Assembly (NCBI GenBank): GCA_015663215.1
Contig: DQSP01000208.1
Location: forward strand, 1 to 6,242
Length of the DNA stretch: 6,242 nucleotides
Origin: Sulfurimonas sp.
Lineage (GTDB): Bacteria; Campylobacterota; Campylobacteria; Campylobacterales; Sulfurimonadaceae
Direction of reading: 5' to 3'
Below, one piece after another: positions 5,955 through 6,242 of the stretch. Made by a program: the position numbers and the translations under genes. Position 1 is the stretch's first letter. Each line of letters begins with the position of its first letter. The notes beneath the pieces were generated by a model. It saw only the letters and a list, made by a program, of their open reading frames with translations, had not been told where the DNA came from and made no database searches.

Positions 5955-6242
5955 AAGGAATCAACTTCTTAAACTTTTAGAAAAAAAGCAAGCAATTTAT
6001 ACAAGTATTTTAAAAGAAGAAAAGAAGAAGTTTTTTAGGTTAAAACAAAAAATAGCAAAAACTAAAGTAACCAAAAAAAAGTTACAACTTTTAGCACTTA
6101 AAGAGAAAAAAGAACGAAAAGCTGCTTTGGCTCTAGCAAAAAAAGTTGCACTCAAAGAAAAGAAAAGAGTAGCCTTGGCTGAAAAAATTGCACTTGAAGA
6201 GGAACAAAGAATAGCCTTAGCTAAAAAAGTTGCACTCGAAGA
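5944..6242 (+). CDS. Lys/Ala/Leu/Glu-rich coiled-coil protein, partial (possible -1 frame extension of the DUF3131 protein)
   Basis: An open frame runs through the window end. The only start-like codon near its beginning is GTG at 5944; there is no in-frame ATG anywhere in the window part. AAGG overlaps that GTG instead of lying 5-10 bases before it, and the GTG is inside the hairpin described at 5923-5954, so independent initiation looks poor. The frame is open back to 5908 and overlaps the end of the DUF3131 gene in the -1 frame, so the real product may be a frameshifted fusion beginning at GAA 5917. The sequence is almost entirely Lys, Ala, Leu, Glu and Val, predicting a long charged helix/coiled coil of TolA-like composition, and ends in regular 14-residue repeats. 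No signal peptide or enzymatic motif is visible. Coding nature is well supported by composition and repeats; the start is uncertain. Confidence 0.65.
   Translation, partial: MKRARNQLLKLLEKKQAIYTSILKEEKKKFFRLKQKIAKTKVTKKKLQLLALKEKKERKAALALAKKVALKEKKRVALAEKIALEEEQRIALAKKVALE
6127..6242 (+). repeat. 42-base tandem repeats encoding a 14-residue coiled-coil unit
   Basis: Two full units (6127-6168 and 6169-6210) and a third cut by the window end (6211-6242) encode LALAKKVALKEKKR, VALAEKIALEEEQR and IALAKKVALE. The consensus is [LVI]-A-L-A-[KE]-K-[VI]-A-L-[KE]-E-[KE]-[KQ]-R. Fourteen residues equal two heptads, as expected for a coiled coil. A more degenerate unit may precede (LALKEKKER, about 6091-6117). 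Such in-frame repeats can change copy number, so the array length may vary among strains. Confidence 0.75.

Noticed and set aside
6127..6242. CRISPR-like repeat array
   Set aside because: The repeats are contiguous, without spacers, in frame, and encode a regular two-heptad peptide, so they are protein-level tandem repeats.

Overview
The window is a strongly AT-rich bacterial segment. All three complete or near-complete genes and one truncated gene lie on the + strand. Base composition, the A-rich Shine-Dalgarno sites, the Lys/Asn/Ile-rich proteins and the style of the hybrid histidine kinase suggest a Gram-negative bacterium, perhaps one of the Campylobacterota (Sulfurimonas/Sulfurovum/Arcobacter-like). 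The lineage is inferred from general character; no marker gene is present.

Layout. (1) 61-1143 is the 3' part of a hybrid sensor histidine kinase (HisKA remnant, HATPase_c, receiver). Its 5' side is broken exactly at the H-box, and the first ~60 bases do not continue the gene in frame. (2) 1196-2686 encodes an exported alpha/beta hydrolase of the HGGGW (carboxylesterase/acetyl esterase-like) type, with an N-terminal half that looks like a decayed hydrolase fold. (3) After a 177-base AT-rich intergenic region with a good candidate promoter and ribosome binding site, 2864-5923 encodes a 1019-residue membrane-anchored envelope protein. It has two tandem DUF3131-type domains, the second clearly degenerated, followed by a SPOR-like domain and a Lys/Ala-rich tail. 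(4) From 5917 to the window end a Lys/Ala/Leu/Glu-rich coiled-coil reading frame with 42-base tandem repeats runs in the -1 frame relative to gene 3 and leaves the window.

The most interesting point is the junction of (3) and (4). The last sense codons of gene 3 form a canonical A AAA AAG slippery heptamer (5911-5917). A 5-base spacer follows, then an imperfect 11-bp hairpin (5923-5954) that contains the downstream frame's only plausible start, a GTG without a properly spaced Shine-Dalgarno site. This is the geometry of the dnaX -1 frameshift signal, and the protein chemistry is continuous across it. Gene 3 may therefore make two products: a DUF3131-DUF3131-SPOR protein, and the same protein extended by a repetitive coiled coil. 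A frameshift mutation or an A-tract sequencing error would look the same.

How the genes might work together: the hydrolase and the DUF3131/SPOR protein are both predicted to act outside the cytoplasmic membrane. They could belong to an envelope or exopolysaccharide-related module (ester removal, glycan handling, peptidoglycan targeting). That link is inferred from co-location and predicted export only.
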